Source: Sinomonas notoginsengisoli
GTDB lineage: Bacteria; Actinomycetota; Actinomycetes; Actinomycetales; Micrococcaceae
Assembly (NCBI RefSeq): GCF_021554725.1
Contig: NZ_JAIZDP010000002.1
Span: forward strand, 124,001-188,000
Reading direction: 5' to 3'
Length of the DNA: 64,000 nt
Part shown: positions 18,657-26,860 of the stretch, piece after piece
How positions within the stretch are numbered: the first letter of the stretch is position 1
Layout of the letters: each line of letters begins with the position of its first letter
The notes under the pieces: model-generated
Seen by the model: only the letters and a program-made list of their open reading frames with translations
What the model was told of the DNA's origin: nothing
Database searches by the model: none
Program-made: the position numbers and the translations under genes

Positions 18657-19703
18657 ATGCGCGGGTGGATCATAGCGAGTGCCGTTGCCGCTGCTGGCGG
18701 CGTCGCCGTCGCCAGCTGGTGGGGCGTGCGCAGGCTCCAGGTGCAGCACGCCCGATCCGCGGTCGGCGAGCCAGCGGTCGCACCGCCGCCGGGGCCGCAG
18801 CAGGTCGCCGTGGTGCTCAACCCGATCAAGTACCGCGCACACGAGGCACGGATGCTCATCGAGGCCGCGTGCCGTGGGGCCGGGTGGCCCGAGCCGCTCA
18901 TCTTCCACACCACGAAGGCCGACCCTGGCCACACAGCGGCGCGCCGGGCAGTGGAGGCGGGCGCCGACGTCGTGATCCCGTGCGGCGGGGACGGCACCGT
19001 ACGAGTGGTCGCGGAGGTCCTGGCGGGGACGGACACCGCAATGGGCCTCGTGCCCCTGGGCACGGGAAACCTTCTGGCCCGCAACCTCGACCTGGACGTC
19101 ACGCACCTGACCCGGTGCGTCTACACCGCGATCTTCGGGCGCCAGCGCCGCATCGACACGGGAACCATGACGCTGACGGCCCCGGACGGCGAGACCTCGA
19201 CGCACACGTTCCTCGTGATCGCGGGTGTGGGCATGGACGCTGAGATCCTCAACGACACGAGCGAGGACCTGAAGCGGGTGGTGGGCTGGATGGCCTACAC
19301 GGAGGCGGGAATCCGGCATATGCCCGGCCAACGGCGCCGCCGCGTGGAGATCTCGCTCGACGATGCCGACTTCCAGACCCGCCGCGTGCGCAGCGTCCTG
19401 TTCGCGAACTGCTCCAAACTGCCCGGCGGAGTGGACTTCATCCCGGATGCATACATCGACGACGGGATCCTGGACGTCGCCATCATGAGCCCGCGGAGCC
19501 TCATCGGCTGGGTCGCGATGTATGTGAAGATCATGGTCCAGCACAAACGTCAGCTGCCGGTCATGCAGTTCTACGGCGCCCGCAAGGTCTCCATCCGCGT
19601 GCCCGAGCCGATCCAGACGCAGGCGGACGGCGACGTCGTGGGCCCCGCCACCCAGGTGGACGTCGAGGTGCACCCGGCGAGCCTGCTCGTCCGGGTCACC
19701 TGA
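18657..19703 (+). CDS. Diacylglycerol kinase family lipid kinase
   Basis: 348 residues. An N-terminal hydrophobic segment (4-22) probably anchors it. The catalytic domain starts VAVVLNPIK and contains the nucleotide-binding motif GGDGT (110-114) and PLGTGNLLARNL. The C-terminal beta domain includes GVGMDAEIL and GGVDFIPDAYIDDGILDVAI. Family members phosphorylate diacylglycerol, sphingoid bases or related lipids. Convergent with the N-acetyltransferase gene, 9 bp apart. Confidence 0.9.
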   Translation: MRGWIIASAVAAAGGVAVASWWGVRRLQVQHARSAVGEPAVAPPPGPQQVAVVLNPIKYRAHEARMLIEAACRGAGWPEPLIFHTTKADPGHTAARRAVEAGADVVIPCGGDGTVRVVAEVLAGTDTAMGLVPLGTGNLLARNLDLDVTHLTRCVYTAIFGRQRRIDTGTMTLTAPDGETSTHTFLVIAGVGMDAEILNDTSEDLKRVVGWMAYTEAGIRHMPGQRRRRVEISLDDADFQTRRVRSVLFANCSKLPGGVDFIPDAYIDDGILDVAIMSPRSLIGWVAMYVKIMVQHKRQLPVMQFYGARKVSIRVPEPIQTQADGDVVGPATQVDVEVHPASLLVRVT

Positions 19704-19712
19704 GGGCTCGGC

Positions 19713-20588
19713 TCAGGCCGAAGACGCCACCCGGTAGGCGCGGGCCCAGTCGAGGGAATCGTCCTCGATACGGAACAGGCCGCGGGCCGCCTCACGGAGC
19801 TCGTCGGGACTGCCGAGGGTGTGCTTCTCGACGGTCGAGGACCCATCCGCGGCGTAGGTCCGCACGGAGAGCGCGAGGTTGGCCAGGGTGAGCCGCTGGG
19901 TGGGCGTCGTGATGGCGAACATGAGCGAACGGGTGAACGGCGGGATCGACGAGGTGGAGACGAACCAGTTCGCAACCGCGAAGTCCGAGGGCGCGTTGGG
20001 CCGCAGATCCACCCCGTAGAGGTTTGTCCACGCGTTCCCGATCCGGGCCTGGACCATGAGGTCGATCGTCGCGGTGTCGCCCTGAGGAAGTCCTGCTGCG
20101 GGGACGTCCACGACGCGGAACGTGCCCAGTGGCGTCACGACCTCCGTGCCACGGGCCTCCGGGTCGATCGGCAGGGCGCCCGAGGGATTGAACCCCCCGA
20201 AGCCGGCGTCGAGGAGGTACCGCGCGCCGTCGTGCGTGAAGACGGTGGCCTGGTGGGTCCGCGCGGGCGCGCCAGTGCCCGGCTCGCGCTGCCAGTAGAC
20301 GCGTCCGAGATGGTTCTCGACGCCCTCCGCTCCCAGCTCGGTCAGGGCCCGGGAGAGCAGGCCGCCGTGCTGGAAGCAGTAGCCGCCACGGCTGCGGCGG
20401 ACGAGGGCGGCCTCGATCCCCTCGGGTGAGATGTCCACCGCAGTGCCCGTGGCCGGAGAGAGGTTCTCGAACGGGATCGCCCGGATGTGGTGGGCGTGGA
20501 TCGCCGTGATGTTCTCCAGCGTGGGGGCGGCCTCCCCGGCATAGCCGATGCGCGCCAGATAGGCGGACAGGAAGTCCTCAGCCACCAA
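19713..20588 (-). CDS. Arylamine N-acetyltransferase
   Basis: Transfers acetyl from acetyl-CoA to arylamines or hydrazines. 291 residues. The Cys-His-Asp triad is in place: RGGYCFQHGG (Cys71), RTHQATVF (His112) and YLLDAGFGG (Asp127). PFENLSPATG near residue 40 is also typical. The TTG at 20588 has GGAGG 6 nt upstream; a GTG one codon later is possible. It overlaps the end of pheA by about 11 nt, so the two are probably co-transcribed. Confidence 0.92.
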   Translation of the reverse strand: MVAEDFLSAYLARIGYAGEAAPTLENITAIHAHHIRAIPFENLSPATGTAVDISPEGIEAALVRRSRGGYCFQHGGLLSRALTELGAEGVENHLGRVYWQREPGTGAPARTHQATVFTHDGARYLLDAGFGGFNPSGALPIDPEARGTEVVTPLGTFRVVDVPAAGLPQGDTATIDLMVQARIGNAWTNLYGVDLRPNAPSDFAVANWFVSTSSIPPFTRSLMFAITTPTQRLTLANLALSVRTYAADGSSTVEKHTLGSPDELREAARGLFRIEDDSLDWARAYRVASSA

Positions 20589-21501
20589 GGATCGCCTCCA
20601 CCCAGTCCCGCGCCGAGGCGAACGAGTCGTCGGACACGTAGTCCTTCACCTGGGGACGGGCGCCGTCTGAGCGAGGGTACGAGCCGAGGAATCTCGTCTC
20701 AGGGCTGATGCGGTGGAGGCCGCGGAGAGCATCGGCGATGCGGGCGTCCTGGACGTGCCCGTCGACGTCGATGGAGAAGAAGTAGTGCCCCAGGTACCGG
20801 CCGGTGGGGCGGGACTCGATGCGGGAGAGATTGACGCCTCGGGCGGCAAACTGCTCGAGGATCTCCATCAGGGCGCCGGCCCGGTCCTCCGGCAGCGGCA
20901 CGGCCACGGAGGTCTTGTCGGCGCCGGTGCGCGGCGGGAGGGCGCCCGGGCTGGACACGAGGACGAAGCGGGTGACGGCGCCGGGGTTGTCGCCGATGTC
21001 GGACGCGAGGACTTCGAGCTCGGGGTGCTCCTCGGCCACGATGGGGGCGCAGATCGCCGCGTCCCCGGCAGGCGAGGCCGGGTCGAGGAGGGCGAGCGCA
21101 CCCGCAGCGGTCGAGCTCGCGGCGAGATGGACGGCGTCGGGCGCGTTTGCGGCGGCCCAGCCGCGGCACTGGGCCCACGCGTGCCCGTGGGTCGAGATGC
21201 GGCGCACCTCCGAGATGCGGGTCCCGGGCCGGGCGACCAGCACGAACGTGATGGGCACGACCTCCTCGCGGACGATCCGCAGCTCTCCTCCCGTGGAAAT
21301 CGCGTCCAGGGTCGCCGTCACGCCGCCTTCTACCGAGTTCTCGATGGGGACCATCGCTGCGTGCGCGGCACCGTCGCGCACCGCGTCGAGCGCGGCGTTG
21401 ACATTTGTCGCGGGGACCCGCGCGGCGTCGCGGGCGCCGGGGACCTTGAGGAGGGCAGCCTCGGTGAACGTGCCCTCGGGGCCGAGGAATGTGTAGATCA
21501 T
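20578..21501 (-). CDS. pheA: Prephenate dehydratase
   Basis: Converts prephenate to phenylpyruvate in phenylalanine synthesis. 307 residues, monofunctional. The catalytic part begins YTFLGPEGTFTEAAL and includes VPIENSVEGGVTATLD and SSTAAGALAL. The regulatory ACT domain (VPLPEDRAGALMEILEQFAARGVNLSRIESRP) carries the Phe-binding ESRP motif. Starts 10 nt after the rhodanese gene. Confidence 0.95.
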   Translation of the reverse strand: MIYTFLGPEGTFTEAALLKVPGARDAARVPATNVNAALDAVRDGAAHAAMVPIENSVEGGVTATLDAISTGGELRIVREEVVPITFVLVARPGTRISEVRRISTHGHAWAQCRGWAAANAPDAVHLAASSTAAGALALLDPASPAGDAAICAPIVAEEHPELEVLASDIGDNPGAVTRFVLVSSPGALPPRTGADKTSVAVPLPEDRAGALMEILEQFAARGVNLSRIESRPTGRYLGHYFFSIDVDGHVQDARIADALRGLHRISPETRFLGSYPRSDGARPQVKDYVSDDSFASARDWVEAILGG

Positions 21502-21511
21502 GGAGTCGGCG

Positions 21512-21838
21512 TCAGAGGACGGTGGGGGTCTGCCCGTTCTCGGCGACCATGGGCTTTCCCGCCGTGAGCCAGGCATCCATGCCGCCGGCCACGTTGACCG
21601 CGGAGTAGCCGTTGGCGACGAGCCACTGGGTGGCCCGGGCCGAGCGGCCACCGGTACGGCAGATGACGAGGAGGTCGTCATCCGGGTCCAGGTCGTCGAG
21701 GCGCGCGGGCAGCTGCTCGAGGGGAATGTGGACGGCGCCCTCGGCGTGGCCGGCCTCCCACTCGTAGTCCTCGCGCACATCGAGCAGGATGCCGCCCTCA
21801 GGCAGCGAGTCGACGCGGACGGTCTCGAAATCAGACAT
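21512..21838 (-). CDS. Single-domain rhodanese
   Basis: 108-residue rhodanese-like sulfurtransferase with the active-site loop CRTGGRS (Cys60) after VREDYEWEAGHAEGAVHIPL. Small cytosolic proteins of this kind carry persulfide sulfur; the partner is unknown. The ATG has a GGAGG-type site upstream. It precedes pheA and is divergent from the amidase gene. Confidence 0.92.
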   Translation of the reverse strand: MSDFETVRVDSLPEGGILLDVREDYEWEAGHAEGAVHIPLEQLPARLDDLDPDDDLLVICRTGGRSARATQWLVANGYSAVNVAGGMDAWLTAGKPMVAENGQTPTVL

Positions 21839-21928
21839 TCTTCGCCTCCGGAAGTGGTTTCCTCCCAGCCTATAGTGGTTCTCACGACGGGTCAGCGCGT
21901 CGGCGGGCAGCGACACTGACGGAGGACC

Positions 21929-23389
21929 ATGGCGATGCCCGAGGGCGCCTTCGGCTCCGCGACCGGACTCCGGGACGCGCTCCGGACGGGAGAGGTGTCC
22001 GCCCGCGAGGCGGTTGCGTCCTTCCTCGGGCAGATCGAGTCCCAGAACCGCCTCCTCGGCGCCTACCTGACCGTCACGGCAGAACACGCGCACGACGCCG
22101 CCGCTGCCGCCGACTCCCTGCATGCGCGGCTGTCCCGCTCGGGGCGGCTCGACGAACTGCCCGCGCTGCACGGGATGCCCACGGCGTTCAAGGACCTCAC
22201 CGACGTGGCCGGGGTGCCGACCACCCACGGCTCCGCGGCTCTCGACGCCCGCCCCGCGCCCGCCGACTCGCCGATTGCCGCGCTCCTGCGAGGCGCCGGT
22301 GCCATCTCGCTCGGCAAGACCCAGGTGCCGGAGTTCGGCCTCACGGCCTACTCGGAGAACCGGATCGCGCCGCCCTCACGGAATCCGTACGGGCCCGCGC
22401 TGAGCTCCGGAGGCTCCTCGGGCGGCTCGGCCGCGGCCGTGGCTGCGGCTCTGGCGCCGTTCGCCCCCGGCTCCGACGGCGGAGGGTCCATCCGCATCCC
22501 TGCCGCCGCCTGCGGGATCATCGGGCTCAAGCCAGGACGCGGGCTCATTCCGGAGGGGCAGAGCACTGGGGACGCCGCGCGGCTCGTCGTGGCCGGGCCC
22601 CTGGCCCGCAGCGCCAAGGATGCCGCGCTGATGATGGATGTGCTCCTCTCCGGGGAAGCCCGAGGCGAGAACCCCCATTCGGGGCGGCACGCTGGGACGT
22701 TCGTGGACGCCGTCGTGCGCGAACCGAGGAGGCTGAGGGTCGCCGTGAGCCTCGCGAGCCCGTGGGATGCGCGGTACGAGGTACGCGCGGACCCTGAAGC
22801 ACGGGAGGCGCTACGGCGCGGGGCGGAGATGCTCGCGGCGGCGGGGCACCTCGTCGTCGAGCAGGACGTGCGGTTCGACAACCGCTACCCGGACGCATTC
22901 ACGGCTGCTTGGACCGCCGGAGTCGGGGCCGCGCGGATCCGGCCCGAGCGCGAGCCGCTCCTCACGCCGCTTACGCGCTCCTTCCGGCGCCGGGCGCAGC
23001 AGCGCTCCCACGCGAAGCTCGAGGAGGCGCTCGCGTTCCTGCGGCAGTTCGAGCGGGACGTCGTGGCCCAACTCTCACGGTGGGACGTGCTGCTCTCCCC
23101 CGCGCTCGCGCAGACAGCGCGGCCGGTCGGCTGGTTCTCCGGGCCGGAATGGCGGTGGACGGCGGACGAGGACTACCGGCGCCAGTGCGAGTTCGCGCCG
23201 TGGTCGTCATGGGTCAACGTGTGCGGCCTGCCAGCCGTCGTCGCGACCACGTACTGGACGGAGGCCGGGCTGCCGATGGGCGTGCAGGCCGTGGGGCATC
23301 TGGGCTCGGAGGCGGTGCTGCTACAGCTCGCGCGCCTGCTGCACCTTGCGGAGCCACCCAGCGGGCCTGCCGGCAGCCCCCGTCAGTAG
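21929..23389 (+). CDS. Amidase signature enzyme
   Basis: 486-residue hydrolase of the amidase/GatA family. The Ser-cisSer-Lys triad is visible: Lys88 in AFKDLTD, the Gly/Ser-rich segment SSGGSSGGSAAAVAA (159-173), and the nucleophile Ser187 in GSDGGGSIRIPAA. It is probably a broad amide or nitrile-pathway hydrolase, not part of the tRNA amidotransferase, because no gatB/C neighbour exists. GGAGG precedes the ATG. Its end overlaps the convergent DUF4190 gene by 7 nt. Confidence 0.9.
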   Translation: MAMPEGAFGSATGLRDALRTGEVSAREAVASFLGQIESQNRLLGAYLTVTAEHAHDAAAAADSLHARLSRSGRLDELPALHGMPTAFKDLTDVAGVPTTHGSAALDARPAPADSPIAALLRGAGAISLGKTQVPEFGLTAYSENRIAPPSRNPYGPALSSGGSSGGSAAAVAAALAPFAPGSDGGGSIRIPAAACGIIGLKPGRGLIPEGQSTGDAARLVVAGPLARSAKDAALMMDVLLSGEARGENPHSGRHAGTFVDAVVREPRRLRVAVSLASPWDARYEVRADPEAREALRRGAEMLAAAGHLVVEQDVRFDNRYPDAFTAAWTAGVGAARIRPEREPLLTPLTRSFRRRAQQRSHAKLEEALAFLRQFERDVVAQLSRWDVLLSPALAQTARPVGWFSGPEWRWTADEDYRRQCEFAPWSSWVNVCGLPAVVATTYWTEAGLPMGVQAVGHLGSEAVLLQLARLLHLAEPPSGPAGSPRQ

Positions 23390-24078
23390 GTGTATTGCGA
23401 CGCCGACGCGACCACGATGATGATGAAGGCCAAACCCAGTACCGTGAGCGCGATCCCGACGTACCCCATGATCAGTCCTGCCAGCGCCATGGGGCGGCCC
23501 GCCGGCTCGCGTGAAAGGGCCATATGCCCCAACACGACCGCCGCGATCTGCGGGAGCACGAAGAACCCGAAACCGATGTAGACCGAGATGCCGCACACCA
23601 TCGCGGCGATGCTGAGCCCCTTCGGCTCGGCGGCCATGTACCCGTACTGGGGGTAGTCCGGGGGCATCGCTGCCGCTGGGTAGCCCTGCTGACCGGGGTA
23701 GCCCTGCTGGCCCGGGTAGCCCTGCTGGCCCGGGTACGGGACGCCGGGGTACGGGGGCTGCGCGCCCGAGGAGGGCTGGCTGAAGTCATGCCCGCCCTGA
23801 CCGTACGCGGTGTCGCCGGGATACGGACTATCGGTGGGGGCGCCGGGCGGGAGCGGCTGGGTGGGATTGCTGGGGATGGGTTCGGTCGGGTTGCCGCGGT
23901 CCTTGTCCAGGGTCACCGGCGGGACGTACGGCGGCGGCGTGTGCCTGGGGCGTTCGGCATGCGGGACGCCGTTCTCGGGTTCGCCTGGGCTGGACTCCCG
24001 AGGGTTCGCGGCGTCGCGTCCACTGGTGGATTCGGCGCCCTTGGGCTCTTCCGGCTGCTGCGACGGCTCGTGCGACAT
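23383..24078 (-). CDS. Pro/Gly-rich DUF4190 membrane protein
   Basis: 231 residues. The N-terminal half is disordered, rich in Pro, Glu and Gly, with three YPGQQG repeats (about 116-133). The C-terminal half is a two-helix DUF4190 domain (GLSIAAMVCGISVYIGFGFFV and ALAGLIMGYVGIALTVLGLAF). Such proteins are common in Actinobacteria and of unknown function. Divergent from the nuclease gene. Confidence 0.85.
   Translation of the reverse strand: MSHEPSQQPEEPKGAESTSGRDAANPRESSPGEPENGVPHAERPRHTPPPYVPPVTLDKDRGNPTEPIPSNPTQPLPPGAPTDSPYPGDTAYGQGGHDFSQPSSGAQPPYPGVPYPGQQGYPGQQGYPGQQGYPAAAMPPDYPQYGYMAAEPKGLSIAAMVCGISVYIGFGFFVLPQIAAVVLGHMALSREPAGRPMALAGLIMGYVGIALTVLGLAFIIIVVASASQYTY
23678..23731. repeat. 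Three tandem 18-bp repeats in the DUF4190 gene
   Basis: Copies at 23678, 23696 and 23714 share GGGTAGCCCTGCTG. The last two are identical and the first differs in a few bases. On the minus strand they encode YPGQQG units. Confidence 0.85.
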
Positions 24079-24191
24079 GACCTGCCCCTCCCCCTGACCT
24101 GTGCTTGCCCTCAGACTACCCTCACGGTGACTGCCGATCGGCGGTTTCCCTGCCCTGAGACGGCACGTCGGCAACGCTACGAGGATTGTCA

Positions 24192-25121
24192 GTGCGCGAT
24201 GCAATGCTGGAGGCATCTCGCACCAGCGGAAGGGGCAAGACCAAGACCATGTCCAGCACCCACGAAGCTATGCCGCGCAAGAAGCCCAAGCCTTTCCCGG
24301 GCGGCTCGGGATATGACCCGGCCTTCCTCGGCACGCCGGATCCTGTGCCGGTGCCGACCGGCCCGGGGCTCATCGAACTCCCGTACACGCACTTCACCAT
24401 CCATCAGGATCCGGTCCGCCGCCTGCCTGCGGCGACGGCCGTGAACATCGACGGGCCGACCCTCGTGGACATCCCCCGCGGCGGCGAGGCGTGGAACTTG
24501 GATCCGCGCATCGGCAAGGAGCAGCAGTGGGGTGCGGAGCTGTACTCGGAGAACAGGTTCGACCGCGGGCACCTTGTGCGCCGGCAGGACCCGCTGTGGG
24601 GCGACCAGGCCACGGCGGAGAAGGCGAATCTGGACACGTTCCACTACACCGTGTGCGCGCCGCAGGCGGACTACTTCAACCAAGGCCGGGAGCTGTGGCT
24701 CGGCCTCGAGGACTACATCCTCGGCCACGCCGGCGCGCACCAGCAGCGGCTCTCCGTGTTCTCCGGTCCGGTGTTCGACGTGGGCGACCCCGAATACCGG
24801 GGAGCGAGGATCCCCCGGAAGTTTTTCAAGATCGGTGCCTGGAACACCGGGCCCGGGGAGACCGGCGCAGTCCTGGCCTGCACCGGGTACATCCTCGACC
24901 AGTCCAATGGTCTCGACGCCGTCCTGCACGAGGCCGCCCGGGAGGCCCCGCCGCTCGGCCCATTCAGGACCTTCCAAGTGCCCGTGGTGGACATCGCCCA
25001 GCTCACCGGTCTGGACCTCGGCCCGCTCACGGCCGCGGACCGCTACTCGGTTCCCCGGGGCGCGCGCGCCATGACGGAGCGTTGGCGGGAGATCGGAAGG
25101 TTCGCCGATGTCCAGCTCTGA
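24192..25121 (+). CDS. DNA/RNA non-specific endonuclease (NUC1 family)
   Basis: About 309 residues of the beta-beta-alpha-metal nuclease family. The DRGH motif with catalytic His is at 124-127 (RFDRGHLVRRQDPLWGD), and NLDTFHYTVCAPQ supplies the metal-ligand Asn region. No signal peptide or toxin-delivery domain is seen; the first 40 residues are Lys/Pro-rich. The GTG at 24192 has GAGGA 6 nt upstream; TTG 24186 and ATG 24204 are alternatives. It overlaps the M4 peptidase gene by 14 nt, so the two are coupled. Confidence 0.9.
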   Translation: MRDAMLEASRTSGRGKTKTMSSTHEAMPRKKPKPFPGGSGYDPAFLGTPDPVPVPTGPGLIELPYTHFTIHQDPVRRLPAATAVNIDGPTLVDIPRGGEAWNLDPRIGKEQQWGAELYSENRFDRGHLVRRQDPLWGDQATAEKANLDTFHYTVCAPQADYFNQGRELWLGLEDYILGHAGAHQQRLSVFSGPVFDVGDPEYRGARIPRKFFKIGAWNTGPGETGAVLACTGYILDQSNGLDAVLHEAAREAPPLGPFRTFQVPVVDIAQLTGLDLGPLTAADRYSVPRGARAMTERWREIGRFADVQL

Positions 25122-26397
25122 TCGGGCCAAGCTCCTTGGGCCCCCCAGCTCGCCCAGTAGGCGGACGACGGCGGGTGGCGCGCCGCCGTCGTCCGCCCCG
25201 TCTCGTGCCGTCCGGACAGAGCGGCACCAGGGCGCAGTGCCGCCCTACCTCCTGGAGCACCTCGCCACGTGCGACGAACGGCGGGCGCGGGCTCTCCGCG
25301 GGGACGGTCCTCCGAACGGCTGGGTCGAGGACACACGGGGGCTCGAGGCGGTCGCGGAGCTCGCCAGGCGGACGCTCCTCGAAGATCACCGCCTACGTGA
25401 GCGACGCGAGGCGCACACGCGCGGGCCTGGTATGCACGGAATCCTCCGGGAACACGGGACGCTCCACCGGGAGATCAGCGACGCCGAGAGGACCCAGTCG
25501 CTGCCCGGGAAACTCGTGCGCAAGGAGGGCCAGGAGCCGGCAGCAGACGCCGACGTGAACCGTGCCTATGACGGGCTGGGTGAGACGTACCGGTTCCTGG
25601 AGGAGGCCTTCGCCCAGTCCAGCATCGATGGTGCGGGCCTCGCACTCGAGGGAACCGTGCACTACGGAATCGGGTACGACAACGCCTTCTGGGACGGTTC
25701 CCGGATGGTCTTCGGCGACGGGGACGGGAAGGTGTTCGGCTCGTTCACCAGTTCGCTCAGCATCATCGCCCACGAGCTCGGGCACGGGCTCATGCAGCAC
25801 ACCACGGACCTGAGATACGACGGGCAGTCGGGAGCGTTGAACGAATCCTTCGCGGACGTCTTCGGCGTCCTCGTCGAGCAGTTCTCCCGAGGCGACACAG
25901 TCGAGTCGGCGAGCTGGATCGTGGGCGAGGGCATCTTCCTGCCCGGAATCCATGGCGAGGGCGTGCGCTCGATGAAGGCGCCCGGCACGGCGTACGACGA
26001 CCCGGCGCTCGGGAAGGACCCCCAGCCCGGGCACATGGACGGCTATGTGCGCACTCGGGAGGACAGCGGTGGTGTGCACGTCAATTCAGGAATTCCCAAC
26101 CGAGCGTTCTACCTCGCTGCGGAGGCGCTCGGCGGCCACGCGTGGGAGCGGGCGGGCCGGGTGTGGTTCGAGACGATCGCACTGCGCAAGCTCCCCCTCG
26201 ACGTCGACTTCCGTGGCTTCGCGCGGGAGACTGTGCGTGTGGCACGGTCCCTGTACGGCCGCGAGTCCGCGGAGGAACGGGCCGTGCGTGGAGGATGGCG
26301 CGGCGTGGGGATCACAGTGCGGCTCACCGAACCCGGAAGCGGAGCCGCTGGCAAGGGCCCGGACCGCAACGGGAAGCCGGCCCGCGCCAAGCCCTAG
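25108..26397 (+). CDS. M4 metallopeptidase of the protealysin type
   Basis: Thermolysin-like zinc peptidase. HELGH is at 222-226, the third ligand Glu246 in NESFADVFG, and GGVHVNSGIPNRAF further on carries the active-site His. The short propeptide contains PPYLLEHLA (45-53), the hallmark of protealysin-like precursors. No signal peptide. The ATG has GGAAGG 7 nt upstream and overlaps the nuclease gene. The first 43 residues are low-complexity and cross a strong DNA hairpin, so a GTG at 25237, directly before PPYLLEH, is a possible start. Followed by an emfourin-type inhibitor gene. Confidence 0.92.
   Translation: MSSSDRAKLLGPPSSPSRRTTAGGAPPSSAPSRAVRTERHQGAVPPYLLEHLATCDERRARALRGDGPPNGWVEDTRGLEAVAELARRTLLEDHRLRERREAHTRGPGMHGILREHGTLHREISDAERTQSLPGKLVRKEGQEPAADADVNRAYDGLGETYRFLEEAFAQSSIDGAGLALEGTVHYGIGYDNAFWDGSRMVFGDGDGKVFGSFTSSLSIIAHELGHGLMQHTTDLRYDGQSGALNESFADVFGVLVEQFSRGDTVESASWIVGEGIFLPGIHGEGVRSMKAPGTAYDDPALGKDPQPGHMDGYVRTREDSGGVHVNSGIPNRAFYLAAEALGGHAWERAGRVWFETIALRKLPLDVDFRGFARETVRVARSLYGRESAEERAVRGGWRGVGITVRLTEPGSGAAGKGPDRNGKPARAKP
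25161..25196. repeat. Perfect 14-bp inverted repeat at the 5' end of the peptidase gene
   Basis: Arms GCGGACGACGGCGG (25161-25174) and its complement (25183-25196) enclose 8 nt. It lies after the nuclease stop and before the protealysin-like part of the next gene, so it could act in RNA as an attenuator or processing site. Confidence 0.8.
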
Positions 26398-26405
26398 GAG
26401 GCGCG

Positions 26406-26732
26406 TTGAAGGTCGAGGTCACCCGTTCTGGCGGCGTCGCGGGGATAGCCCGGACGGGCGCCGTCCACTTCGCCATGCGCGGGGCCAGGGAACAGTCCGA
26501 CGACGAGTGGGCCGCGCTCTACAGGCAGGCACGCAGCGAACGGGAACGGCTTCCTGTCGCCGAGAGCGCGGGGGGCTCGGGGCCCCGCGGCGGTGAGGGA
26601 CCGGCGTCGCACGTGAGGGACGCGTTCCAGTGGACGCTCCGCCTCGGGCGCGAGCGCATCGAAGTCCCCGACAGCAACCTCGCGGGGGCGCTCCGCGAGC
26701 TCGCGGAAAGGGTCCTCGCCGAGGGTCAGTGA
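26406..26732 (+). CDS. Emfourin-type inhibitor of the protealysin-like peptidase
   Basis: 108 residues, starting at a TTG with GGAGG 4 nt upstream, 8 nt after the peptidase stop. The start KVEVTRSGGVAGIARTG matches the N-terminal strand of emfourin-family proteins, which are small slow tight-binding inhibitors encoded beside protealysin genes. A variable middle and a C-terminal strand-helix (FQWTLRLGRERIEVPDSNLAGALRELAERVL) follow. Role inferred from family and position: to hold the M4 peptidase inactive in the cytoplasm. Confidence 0.82.
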   Translation: MKVEVTRSGGVAGIARTGAVHFAMRGAREQSDDEWAALYRQARSERERLPVAESAGGSGPRGGEGPASHVRDAFQWTLRLGRERIEVPDSNLAGALRELAERVLAEGQ

Positions 26733-26860
26733 ATCGAGGGCAGTGAAACAAGGAAGTGAATAAGGGTCGGTGAAGCCAGGAGGAGAGGGGTGGGTGACAG
26801 CCTGCCGAAATCTTTACCCTGCCGACACCCATTGTTGGCCTTGTCTGCAAAGCTAGGCAC

